Source of the DNA: JAKPRU01 sp029568995
GTDB lineage: Bacteria > Hinthialibacterota > Hinthialibacteria > Hinthialibacterales > JAKPRU01
Assembly (NCBI GenBank): GCA_035430965.1
Contig: DAOMHQ010000052.1
Location: 1-26,092, forward strand
DNA length: 26,092 nucleotides
Direction: 5' to 3'
Shown here: positions 1 through 9,300 of the stretch, piece after piece
How the letters are laid out: each line of letters begins with the position of its first letter
Numbering within the stretch: position 1 is the first letter of the stretch
The notes under the pieces: model-generated
What the model was told of the DNA's origin: nothing
What the model saw: only the letters and a program-made list of their open reading frames with translations
Database searches by the model: none
Position numbers and translations under genes: made by a program

Positions 1-19
1 ACAGGTGTAACCAAGAATC

Positions 20-1297
20 ATGCTGGATCTGCGTTTTATTCTGGAAAATCGCGCGTTAGTCGAAGAGAACACACGGAACCGGAAGATGTCCGCCGATTTT
101 GACCGGCTGGAACAGCTGGCGAGGCGGCGGTCGGCGCTCATTCAAGAGGTCGAGGAAATCCGGCGACGTCAGAACGAAATTGCGGAACTGTTTCGGCAGA
201 AGATGGAGGCCGAACAACGGCAACGGCTTTCCGAGGAAGCGAAGGAACTGAAACCGAAGGTCTCCGTGCTGGAAGCCGAACTGCGCGAGCTCGAGGCCGG
301 GATTCGGGAAGAACAGGGGAAGATCCCCAACCTCACTCACCCCGATGCGCCCAAAGGCGGAACCGATGAGGACAACCGGGAATGCCGAATCGTCGGTGAT
401 ATTCCGCAGTTCGATTTCAAACCGAAAGATCACGTGGTCCTGGGCGAGGAACTTGAGCTGATCGACTTTGACGCCGGGGCGAAAGTGACGGGCCAGAGTT
501 TTTATTTCCTCAAGCGGGATGCGGTGCTTCTGGATTTTGCACTGGCGCAGTATGCCCTCCGTATTTTGATTGAGGACGGATTTATCCCCCATATCACCCC
601 TGACCTCGCGCGACCGGAGATCCTGGAAGGAACCGGCTACATTCCGCGCGGGGCGGAAACCCAGATTTACTCTCTGTCCGACCAGAGTTTATGCCTGATC
701 GCCACCGCCGAGATTACCCTGGGCGGGATGTACTCAAATGAAATTGTTGCAGAGGATCGTCTGCCCATGAAACTGGCGGGCGTGTCGCACTGTTTCCGCA
801 CAGAGGCGGGTGCGCACGGGCGGGCGTCGCGGGGGCTGTACCGGGTTCACCAATTTAACAAGGTGGAAATGTTCATTTACTGCACGCCGGAAGATTCCGA
901 TAACCAGCATCAACACATGGTGGCACTGGAAGAAAAGCTCTTCTCCGGGCTGGGTATCCCGTACCGTGTTGTCGATTGCTGTACCGGGGACCTGGGCGGT
1001 CCCGCGTACCGGAAGTTCGACCTGGAAGCCTGGATGCCGGGTCGCGGGGATGGCGGCGAGTGGGGCGAGGTGACCAGCGCGTCGAATTGTACCGATTACC
1101 AATCCCGGCGATTGAATATCCGTTACCGTCCCGCCGGTGGAAAACCCCGGCTGATCCATACGCTGAACGGAACCGCTGTCGCAACCAGCCGCGCGATTAT
1201 CGCCGTAATGGAAAATTACCAGCAGAAAGACGGCTCCATTCTTATACCCACGGCGCTGCAACGGTATATGGGGAAGGAGAGGATTGTGGCGGTGTGA
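20..1297 (+). CDS. serS: Seryl-tRNA synthetase
   Basis: This cytoplasmic class II aminoacyl-tRNA synthetase charges tRNA-Ser with serine. The 425-residue length is normal for the family. Residues 28-100 are a charged, Leu-rich segment matching the long antiparallel coiled-coil arm that grips the tRNA-Ser variable arm. The catalytic core follows: the TAEI serine-binding element at 229-232, motif 2 with FRTEAGAHGR at 259-268 followed by RGLYRVHQF, the SASNCTDYQSRR segment at 353-364, and motif 3 with NGTAVATSRA at 383-392. The ATG at 20 is preceded by a weak AGGTG about 12 bases upstream; too little upstream sequence is present to judge promoter or operon. The N-terminal MLDLRFILEN is the usual SerRS beginning, which supports this start. 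The stop is TGA, followed by a small hairpin repeat. Confidence 0.97.
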   Translation: MLDLRFILENRALVEENTRNRKMSADFDRLEQLARRRSALIQEVEEIRRRQNEIAELFRQKMEAEQRQRLSEEAKELKPKVSVLEAELRELEAGIREEQGKIPNLTHPDAPKGGTDEDNRECRIVGDIPQFDFKPKDHVVLGEELELIDFDAGAKVTGQSFYFLKRDAVLLDFALAQYALRILIEDGFIPHITPDLARPEILEGTGYIPRGAETQIYSLSDQSLCLIATAEITLGGMYSNEIVAEDRLPMKLAGVSHCFRTEAGAHGRASRGLYRVHQFNKVEMFIYCTPEDSDNQHQHMVALEEKLFSGLGIPYRVVDCCTGDLGGPAYRKFDLEAWMPGRGDGGEWGEVTSASNCTDYQSRRLNIRYRPAGGKPRLIHTLNGTAVATSRAIIAVMENYQQKDGSILIPTALQRYMGKERIVAV

Positions 1298-1303
1298 GAC
1301 AAA

Positions 1304-1334
1304 GTGAAAGGCGGACAGCCTTCCGCCCCTACGG
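1304..1334. repeat. Hairpin repeat, family A copy 1
   Basis: Six-base-pair stem at 1310-1315 and 1322-1327 (GGCGGA / TCCGCC) with a six-base loop, just after the serS stop. No T-run follows, so it is not a classical intrinsic terminator. Read on the minus strand, it resembles the element at 2558-2586: both share GTAGGGGCG followed by A-x-GGC-x-GT. The two copies lie in opposite orientation on either side of the beta-propeller gene. Confidence 0.55.
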
Positions 1335-1353
1335 CCAAAATTCTGTACCTCTA

Positions 1354-2532
1354 TCACGGATTCTCCGCTTGCCAGGCGTCCGGAATGCGAGCTACGCAGA
1401 CATTGGGATCGCCCAGCATCTCTGAGGTAAAGACCACCGCCGTGCCTTTCGGATGCCAGGAGACATGCGGGTGCTCGCCTTTTCCGTAAGTACGGTGACC
1501 TGTGGTGAGCAGTCTGGGCCGCGTGGTTTTTGCCTCGAACAGCATAATGTCGCCATGCCAGTTGTCCGCAGCGGCCCAGCGTCCATCCCGGCTGCCGGAT
1601 GCATGCCACCAGTTCCATTTGGCGAGTTCGGCGGCGCTCGCTTCGGGCCACCAGGCTCCCGCGCCCAGAATGCGCACCTCGCCGCTCTTGAGATTCAGAA
1701 CTTTCAAATGGGCATCCTCAGTCGGCTTGGGGTGCACTCCCCCGCAAAACAGAACCTGCCCGTTTACCCAGGAGGATTCGTGCGTGACCAGCTCGGTGTC
1801 CAGAGATTTGTACAGATTCTTGGGAATCCCGTCGCGAATGTCGATCGCCATCAGGCGCATCGGCCGCCCGGCAAACAGGATCAGGTTCGGATCGGTCCAA
1901 TCCCACTGCACATGCCATCCGAAACCGGGTGGATTGGGGAAGCGGCATACCTCGGCAACCTCGCCGCTCGCAATGTCGATCGTAAAGATCGCGGAATAGT
2001 CTTTGCCGGTGATGTCCCCGATTCCCATGGTCAACTTCGTCCCGTCGGGATTCTCCGTCAAATACGACGAATGGATGCCCTCCGGCATGAGACAGATGAC
2101 ACGCTCTTCTCCGTGTACCCGCGACGGTGTCTTGTCCGGTTGGTCGGACAGATCGAATTGCATCTTGGTTTCGACCACTTCACGTCCCCGGCGTGCATAG
2201 AACACCGGGCGATGTACGGAAGCCACCGGCTGACGGAGCGGCCCCTTGGGGCTGCGCAACTTGATGAGTTCTCCCGTCCGGACAATATAGCCCATCGCGC
2301 CACCGTCGTTCCGGTCGGAATTGAACAGGATCATGGAATCGTCGCAGAGCCATTCGTCCTGATAAATGTACGTATTCAAATCTTTACCCGGCGCTGTAGT
2401 CAGAAAGCTGAGTTCTACGCCGGTGACCGGATCGGTTGTCGTTCGGCTTTCCTTTGGAAGTACCTCATAGTCGATGGTATCCGCCGATGCGGACAGGGTA
2501 AAGAAAACAAGAAGCAGGCAGGATTTGTTCAT
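1354..2532 (-). CDS. Secreted beta-propeller protein, oligogalacturonate lyase/TolB type
   Basis: Predicted 392-residue exported protein. Residues 1-18 form a short signal peptide (MNKSCLLLVFFTLSASADT). The rest is a series of blade-like repeats ending in D-x-x-S-G or D-x-R-D-G turns, typical of WD40-like/TolB propellers, and the order of blades resembles oligogalacturonate lyase (pectin degradation). His-rich positions such as HVQW at 207, HASGSRDG at 310 and HPHVSWHPKG at 354-363 lie where the lyase has its metal-binding histidines, but I cannot confirm the full site. The ATG at 2532 is chosen because the signal peptide begins there and GGAGA lies about 11 bases upstream; an upstream in-frame start at 2580 would add a hydrophilic tail and spoil the signal peptide. 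It follows the pseudopilin by 50 bases on the same strand, probably in one transcript. Alternative: a generic TolB-like periplasmic propeller without lyase activity. Confidence 0.7.
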   Translation of the reverse strand: MNKSCLLLVFFTLSASADTIDYEVLPKESRTTTDPVTGVELSFLTTAPGKDLNTYIYQDEWLCDDSMILFNSDRNDGGAMGYIVRTGELIKLRSPKGPLRQPVASVHRPVFYARRGREVVETKMQFDLSDQPDKTPSRVHGEERVICLMPEGIHSSYLTENPDGTKLTMGIGDITGKDYSAIFTIDIASGEVAEVCRFPNPPGFGWHVQWDWTDPNLILFAGRPMRLMAIDIRDGIPKNLYKSLDTELVTHESSWVNGQVLFCGGVHPKPTEDAHLKVLNLKSGEVRILGAGAWWPEASAAELAKWNWWHASGSRDGRWAAADNWHGDIMLFEAKTTRPRLLTTGHRTYGKGEHPHVSWHPKGTAVVFTSEMLGDPNVCVARIPDAWQAENP

Positions 2533-2557
2533 TCTGTAGTTGTCTCCGTTTGTGTTG

Positions 2558-2586
2558 GGTAGGGGCGCACGGCCGTGCAACCCTAT
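2558..2586. repeat. Hairpin repeat, family A copy 2, overlapping a stop codon
   Basis: The core GCACGGCCGTGC is a perfect 12-base palindrome at about 2567-2578, flanked by TAGGG and CCCTA that extend the pairing. It covers the TAG stop codon (2583-2585) of the pseudopilin gene and lies between that gene and the downstream beta-propeller gene. It is an inverted homologue of the element at 1304-1334, with a compensatory G-C to C-G swap in the stem. Confidence 0.55.
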
Positions 2587-3176
2587 GGTCTGATCCAGAC
2601 GATGTCGCCGGTGCTCTTGATGCCGTTGCTGGGACGGTAGTAGATGAATCCGTCGATGCCGCTGCCAGAGACGTAGTAATCGAGTTTTTCATTCGGGCCG
2701 ATGCTCCAGAGTTCGTAGGCATACGGTTTTCCGGACAGGGCGCGCTGAAGATCCTCCGGATTGTTCGGTACTCGCTTCCGTGGGTCCATTGCACCTTCCC
2801 AGAAGAATGTGCCATCCGGGTTGTAAATGGTCTCCATGTGGTATTCGCCGAACGCCAGGTTCCAGGCGCTTTCATCGGGACGGACCACGTCCTGAAAGAG
2901 ATCGCGCGGCACAGAGGCGCAATAGGCGGTTGGAGTTGTGAGGTATTTATTCTGCCAGGGAAAATGTCCCTGCGGATGGGGGAAATATTTCCCGTTATCC
3001 AGGCGGTACATTTCGCACGCCGTGACATAGGTTTTCATCTCGGCTTCGGTTTTGGCGACTTTCGCCCGGACCTGCGCATTGAGGAAATTCGGCACGGCGA
3101 TAGCGGCCAGCACGCCGATGATTGCCACGACGATCAACAGCTCGATGAGAGTGAAGGCATTTCCTTTTCCGATCAT
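2583..3176 (-). CDS. Type II/IV pseudopilin-like protein with prepilin N-terminal methylation domain
   Basis: Predicted 197-residue inner-membrane pseudopilin. The class III signal is plain: a short basic leader MIGKGNA, then FTLIELLIVVAIIGVLAAIA with the conserved Glu at mature position 5 and a hydrophobic stretch of about 20 residues. Cleavage would be Ala|Phe rather than the commoner Gly|Phe. The C-terminal part (YELWSIGPNEKLDY... YRPSNG ... GDIVW) matches the tail of pseudopilins that are abundant and multi-copy in planctomycete-like genomes. The ATG at 3176 has GAGG seven bases upstream, while the longer in-frame start at 3308 would put 44 hydrophilic residues before the leader. It is divergent from hemB and followed by the secreted propeller gene. 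No prepilin peptidase is in view. It may be a pseudopilin of a type II secretion system or a minor pilin. Confidence 0.88.
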   Translation of the reverse strand: MIGKGNAFTLIELLIVVAIIGVLAAIAVPNFLNAQVRAKVAKTEAEMKTYVTACEMYRLDNGKYFPHPQGHFPWQNKYLTTPTAYCASVPRDLFQDVVRPDESAWNLAFGEYHMETIYNPDGTFFWEGAMDPRKRVPNNPEDLQRALSGKPYAYELWSIGPNEKLDYYVSGSGIDGFIYYRPSNGIKSTGDIVWIRP

Positions 3177-3340
3177 GGGAGACCTCACGGCACCACTGCG
3201 GATTCCGGTCATTCTTCCCGATTGTAATCCGTTTCCCCGGTGGAATCCATGAGTGGTGGAAGAACTTCCTTCCCGCCCCTTCGCAGTCGCCTGCAAAGGC
3301 AATACCATGAATGGACGTATGATTGCCAGGAGGAACGACC

Positions 3341-4312
3341 ATGGCTTTCCCGATCCATCGAATGAGACGGCTGCGGCGGAATCCCGCGCTTCGGAGCCTG
3401 GTGCGAGAAACCACGCTTCGTGTTCAGGATCTCATCATGCCATTGTTCGTGTGCGAGGGCAGTAAGATCCGTCAGGAGATAGAGGCCATGCCCGGTAATT
3501 TTCGTCTCTCTCCCGACTTTGCAGCAGAAGAATGCCGGGAAATCCGGGACCTGGGTATCCCCGCCGTGATTCTATTCGGCATTCCGGAAAAGAAAGACGC
3601 CACCGGTTCCTCGGCCCTGGACTCGAACGCGGTCATTCAACAGGCCATTCGGGAAATCAAGGCGGCAACACCGGATCTGCTGGTAATCACCGATATTTGC
3701 CTGTGCGAGTATACCAGCCATGGACATTGCGGAATCTTGAGAGGGCAAGAGGTCGACAACGACCGGACGTTGGAGATTCTGACTGCCATGTCGGTCAGCC
3801 ATGCGGAGGCAGGCACGGATGTACTTGCGCCATCGGACATGATGGATGGGCGAATTGGCGCGATTCGCCGGGGATTGGATGATGCCGGATTCTCCCACCT
3901 GGCGATCATGGCCTACGCGGCGAAATATGCTTCAGGATTCTATGGACCGTTTCGGGAAGCGGCGGACTCCGCACCAGCGTTCGGGGACCGCAGCAGCTAC
4001 CAGATGGACCCTCCGAATGCCCGTGAGGCGCTTCGGGAAATCGAACTGGATTTGCAGGAGGGGGCGGATATTGTCATGGTGAAACCGGCGCTGGCGTACC
4101 TGGATATCATCTGCCGTGCCCGCGAGCGATTCGATGCCCCCATCGCGGCCTACAATGTTTCCGGGGAGTTCTCTATGGTAAAGGCCGCCGCCCGGAACGG
4201 ATGGATCGACGAAAAACGGGTGGCCCTGGAGATATTGATTTCGATCAAGCGCGCGGGGGCCGATATGATTCTGACCTATTTCGCGAAGGATGCGGCGCGG
4301 TGGCTGTCCTGA
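3341..4312 (+). CDS. hemB: Delta-aminolevulinic acid dehydratase (porphobilinogen synthase)
   Basis: Cytoplasmic enzyme that condenses two 5-aminolevulinate molecules to porphobilinogen in tetrapyrrole synthesis. The 323-residue length is normal. The zinc-type metal site DICLCEYTSHGHCG is present, with Cys at 120, 122 and 130, so this is the Cys-rich zinc-dependent form rather than the Asp-rich magnesium form. The two active-site lysines are visible: Lys195 in YAAKYASGFYGPFR and the Schiff-base Lys248 in VMVKPALAYLD. The start is set by AGGAGG at 3328-3333, seven bases before the ATG; a TTG at 3323 in the same frame lies upstream of this ribosome site and is rejected. It is followed after 23 bases by a secreted formylglycine-generating-enzyme-fold gene on the same strand, probably cotranscribed without a clear functional link. 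Confidence 0.97.
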   Translation: MAFPIHRMRRLRRNPALRSLVRETTLRVQDLIMPLFVCEGSKIRQEIEAMPGNFRLSPDFAAEECREIRDLGIPAVILFGIPEKKDATGSSALDSNAVIQQAIREIKAATPDLLVITDICLCEYTSHGHCGILRGQEVDNDRTLEILTAMSVSHAEAGTDVLAPSDMMDGRIGAIRRGLDDAGFSHLAIMAYAAKYASGFYGPFREAADSAPAFGDRSSYQMDPPNAREALREIELDLQEGADIVMVKPALAYLDIICRARERFDAPIAAYNVSGEFSMVKAAARNGWIDEKRVALEILISIKRAGADMILTYFAKDAARWLS

Positions 4313-4335
4313 GAGGCAGTGAGGGAAAAAGATTG

Positions 4336-5205
<870 letters not shown>

Positions 5206-5223
5206 AGCAGGCGATTCCAACGC

Positions 5224-6135
5224 TTATGTGGGATTCGGCACAAAATCGCCGCCACGGCATTCTTTCAGATAGTGCAGACCGCGCACCTGCCCGGTCATTT
5301 CCAGTGCCTCGATGTAGACCGGGTCGTGCCAGCCCTCAATGTCGATGGAGCCGGTAAATCCACCTATCCGCAGTTCGGTAATGATGTCGGTCCAATTGCA
5401 GTCACCGAATCCGGGAGTGCGGTGGAACGCGAACGGTTGCGGTCCGTTGATTCCGTATTTTCGAATCACATCCCAGCGGATCGTGACGCACTTGCCGTGA
5501 AGATGAAACACCTTGCGCACCCACTCGCGCAATTGCGGGATCGGGTCGATCAATTTGTCCATCTGGTGAGCGGGTTCCCATTGCAGGCCGATGTTTTCTT
5601 CGGGCACAGCGTCGAACATCAGTTTCCACGCTTCGGGGTTGTGCGCGATATTGTAGTCTCCGGTTTCCCAGTTGCCGCCCATGCTGCAATTCTCGAACGC
5701 GATACGGACGCCCTTTTCTTTTGCGCGTTGCGCCAGGGGGCCGAAGACCTCCTGGAATCGGGGGATGGAATTGGGAATGGATTTCCCCCGAACCCGCCCC
5801 GAAAAACCGGTGACGAGATCCGTGCCAAACAGGTGGGCTTGATCAATCAGGGATTCCCAACCGCGAAGTGTTTCCTTGTCTTTCGGAAGCGTCTCCAGCG
5901 GGTTGCCGAACATCCCAAGGCAGCTGATCACGGCGCCGGTTCCGTGCAGGACCTCTTCTACTTCTCTCGCCAGCCGGGGGATATCGGTATTACCGAGTGT
6001 CTCCCAGAACGTAATACCGAAACTCTCAAATCCATAGGGAAGGATTTGACGAATATAGTTTGGTGTGCCTTGATTCCCGGCTACGAGGGTGCCGATACGA
6101 ATATTGTGTTTGAGGGGATATGCGTTTTTGGCCAT
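5224..6135 (-). CDS. Sugar phosphate isomerase/epimerase family TIM-barrel protein
   Basis: Cytoplasmic 303-residue protein of the xylose-isomerase-like TIM-barrel (AP endonuclease 2) superfamily, whose members isomerise or epimerise sugars and related polyols with a divalent metal. Candidate metal ligands are Glu148 in IAFENCSMGG, the Glu187 and His190 pair in LQWEPAH, His211/His213 in HLHGK, and Glu267 in IDIEGWHD; these fit the usual E-(D/E)-H-E order. The exact substrate cannot be read from the sequence. The ATG at 6135 is preceded by AGGAGA eight bases upstream; an in-frame start at 6252 would add 39 residues of unlikely composition. It is convergent with the upstream plus-strand gene (19 bases between stops), so it is probably transcribed alone from the 230-base gap to its right. 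Confidence 0.88.
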   Translation of the reverse strand: MAKNAYPLKHNIRIGTLVAGNQGTPNYIRQILPYGFESFGITFWETLGNTDIPRLAREVEEVLHGTGAVISCLGMFGNPLETLPKDKETLRGWESLIDQAHLFGTDLVTGFSGRVRGKSIPNSIPRFQEVFGPLAQRAKEKGVRIAFENCSMGGNWETGDYNIAHNPEAWKLMFDAVPEENIGLQWEPAHQMDKLIDPIPQLREWVRKVFHLHGKCVTIRWDVIRKYGINGPQPFAFHRTPGFGDCNWTDIITELRIGGFTGSIDIEGWHDPVYIEALEMTGQVRGLHYLKECRGGDFVPNPT

Positions 6136-6269
6136 GAAAGGATCTCCTGATTGAGATGAGAATCGGAATCTTGATGAAACGAGAATATAGGATAGATGAA
6201 ATGGATTCGGGGCGTTATGTCTCGGCCCTTGTTGGAGTGGACAGTAGGGCAATCAGCCTAACGAACTCA

Positions 6270-6310
6270 ACCCCCTCTGTGTCTCCCCCACTCTTTGGGG
6301 GAGAGAAATC
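6270..6310. repeat. Hairpin repeat, family B copy 1 (CTCCCC type)
   Basis: Perfect nine-base-pair stem TCTCCCCCA at 6282-6290 with TGGGGGAGA at 6296-6304 and a five-base loop. It lies in the 230-base gap (6136-6365) between the epimerase-like gene and the 3' end of the hybrid kinase gene. The flanks (TCAACCCC before, AGA...TCTG after) match the element inside the membrane-protein gene at 15006-15050. On the minus strand it could aid 3'-end formation of the kinase mRNA, but no T-run follows. I see nothing else in this gap except an imperfect CCTTCCGGAGG inverted repeat near 6340-6352. Confidence 0.55.
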
Positions 6311-6365
6311 TGAGCAAATTTGCGGGTTTAATTCATGGCCCTTCCGGAGGGGGACAGATGAGGTC

Positions 6366-9300
6366 CTATTTGCTCTCAAAAGGACTATGCGAATCGCCGG
6401 ACAGATCTCTGAGCGCCCATTCCACGGCACTTCGAATATCGGAAGGTTTCACCGGCTTGGCGATGTACCCATCCATTCCGGCGGACAGGCAACGATCCTT
6501 GTCTCCCCGCATGACCCCGGCGGTCAACGCGATGATCGGGATGTGCCCGCCGGATGAAACCTCTTTCTCTCGGATCTTACGGGTTGCCTCGATGCCGTCC
6601 ATCTGGGGCATTTGCACGTCCATGAAGATCAGATCGAACCGGCCCTGTTCCATTACGGTCAGCACTTCCTGACCGGTACGAGCCAATTCCGTCTGGTGTC
6701 CGGCTTTACCAAGAACATGAAGGATATACTTTGAGTTTGCAGGATCGTCTTCCGCCAGAAGGATACGAAGCGAGCGCATAGTTCCGGTATCGGAAATCGG
6801 GAGATTGCCCGTGACGGGCCTCTCGATAGGTCTTGTGGCAGACCTGACCGCCTGGGATTGAGAGATTTTGCGGAAACGTAATGTGCAATGGAACACCGTG
6901 CCGGGACCTTCCGGCTGGTCGGGATTCCAGCCGGGACGCGGGCTGACAACCCGGATCCGCCCGCCCATCAGCGAAATCAATCTGCTCGAAATAGCTAATC
7001 CTAAACCTGTTCCGCCATATTTCCTGGCGGAAGTTCGTCCGCCCTGTTCAAATTTTTGAAAAATCGACTCTCTCTTGCCTTCGGGAATTCCGATTCCGGT
7101 GTCCAGGAACTGAAAGCGAAGTTCCATTTCCTGTTCTGTTTCGGATTCCACCGTTACATCGACTCGAACCTGTCCCTTTTCGGTGAATTTGATGGCGTTG
7201 CCCACGAGATTTAAAATAATTTGTCGGAAGCGAACGGGATCGCCGATCAATTGCTCGGAGACCTTCGGCGCGATGCCGTACGAGAGTTCCACGTTTTTCT
7301 CGTGAGCGCGAATCGCAAGAGTTCGCAAGGTCCGGATCAAGGTATCCCGAATATCAAACGGCACGGGAAGCAGTTCCATCTTTCCGGCTTCCACTTTTGA
7401 GAAGTCCAGAATGTCGTTAATGACGGAAAGCAGGGACTCGGCAGATTCTCTTGCCAGCGAGAGGTATTCTTTTTGATCTCGATCCAGGGGTGTATCGAGC
7501 ACCAGATCGGTCATGCCGATGATGGCATTCATCGGGGTTCGGATTTCATGGCTCATGTTGGCGAGGAACTCGCTTTTGGCGAGGCTGGCTTTTTCGGCGG
7601 TCTCTTTGGCCTGATTGAGTTCCAGGGTCCTTTCACGGACGCGGATTTCCAGGTCTGCGTGCGCCTTCTGGAGTTCGAGGTGCTTGCGAAAGAGATTCCA
7701 CAACGCGATAGCCGCGAGGAGAAACAGCCCGGACACCGGGATCAGGAATACGCCCGTCTGCCAAATCGGTGCGAGCACCTCGAATTCGACCTGTGCCGGG
7801 GTGGGATCGATGTTGCGATCCTGGTCGATGCAACGGGCGTCGAAGAAATATGGACCGGGCGGCAGCCGCGGAGTCACAACAAGGGTGTCTTTTGAGAACG
7901 GTGTCCAGAGAGTCTCTGCATCTCCGGAGAAGCGGGATCGGATGCGCCAGGAAAAAAGGAGAGACTCTCTTGGCGTCTTTTTCCAACAATCCAATCCCAC
8001 AAGAGAGAAGATTCCTCGATCGTTTGGGGCGATTTGAAGCGGATATTCTTCGATACAAGTGGTGGGGCCATCGGAATCCGGCGTATAACAGAGCACTCCT
8101 TCATGTTCCAGAACAGCCCAGATTGTTCCCTTCGGATATTCACCGAACGTGAGCACGCGATAATTTGACAGTCCATCCGTAGTGGTATAGGAGATCCAAT
8201 GCCCATCCCGATAGGAAGAGACTCCTGTGGAGCGGGTTCCGACCCACAGGGTCTCGTCCGAGGACTCAAACAAGGCGGTCACCCGGTTGCCGATCAGGCC
8301 GTCTCGTGAGGTGATTCGCCGAAATGCACCGTTTTCCAGACACAACAAGCCCTCTGTGTATGTTCCAAACCACAGCTGCCCGTTTTTCCGCAGGCAGATC
8401 GAGGTGACAGGATCGTTCTCCGAGAAAGCCGAATCAATGTCACGAAGAATGAACCGTTCGGTTTCATTTTGTGTGCGGTGCTGGAATTCACCCTGCAGTC
8501 CAAACCACAGATCTCCTGCAGCATCTTGACTCATGGACAAAACAAAGTGCGGTTTCTCTCCTTGTCCCACTACGGGCAACCGTTGCCATTTCCCTTGTAC
8601 GGATTCATAGACTCCTGAAAATCCGTATAAAAAAAGACGGCCTTTCTTGTCCTGGTAGAGATGATCCAAGTACATGTTTTCAGGATCGGGGACAGGGATC
8701 GATTGAATGACCGTGTTCTGTGTCAACGAGAATTGGATGGCCCGATTCGAGGACAGAATCCATACAAGATCCTGATGGAGGGCTGTGACGGAGAATGCGG
8801 GCGATCCGCCGGATACGAGTCCGGCTACGGATGTCCAGGATCCATCTTGATATCGAAGCAGGCGACCGGTCTCGTTTGCGAGAATCGGAGGAGTTTCGGG
8901 TCTTGCGAATAGGTCGTGCGCCGTCAGGGGACGACCGTCGTCCCGGTTTTGCGGTCGCCAGGAAGGTGGGGTCAGTCGATAGGAGCCTGTTTCCGCTCCG
9001 ATCCACAAGACATCGTTATCAAAAGAGCGAATGGCTTCAACGCGAGGTCTTGGAAATACCTCATCGAATCTGGGAGCCAGCCAGGTTCCATTTCGGAGAA
9101 TCCACAAGCCGGCTTTCCCTCCCAAGTACACATCGCCGGTCGAAGAAGCGGCGACCACGGAGGAAGGCCCCTGTGCTTCCGTCACTACCGACCACACGGA
9201 ACCGTCATAGCGATAGAAGGAATCCGCTCCGGCGCTCCAGACCGAACCGTCAGCGGCCTGTGCCAGAGAGAGAATGCTGGGATTGAGATCGGACTCGGTC

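Noticed and set aside
1453..2562. Plus-strand open frame of 369 residues opposite the beta-propeller gene
   Set aside because: The minus-strand gene has a signal peptide, repeats and a ribosome site; the plus frame has none of these and an unnatural composition.
3257..3269. GGAAG-AA-CTTCC inverted repeat in the divergent pseudopilin-hemB gap
   Set aside because: Five-base arms are expected by chance, and no matching promoter elements or second copy were found.
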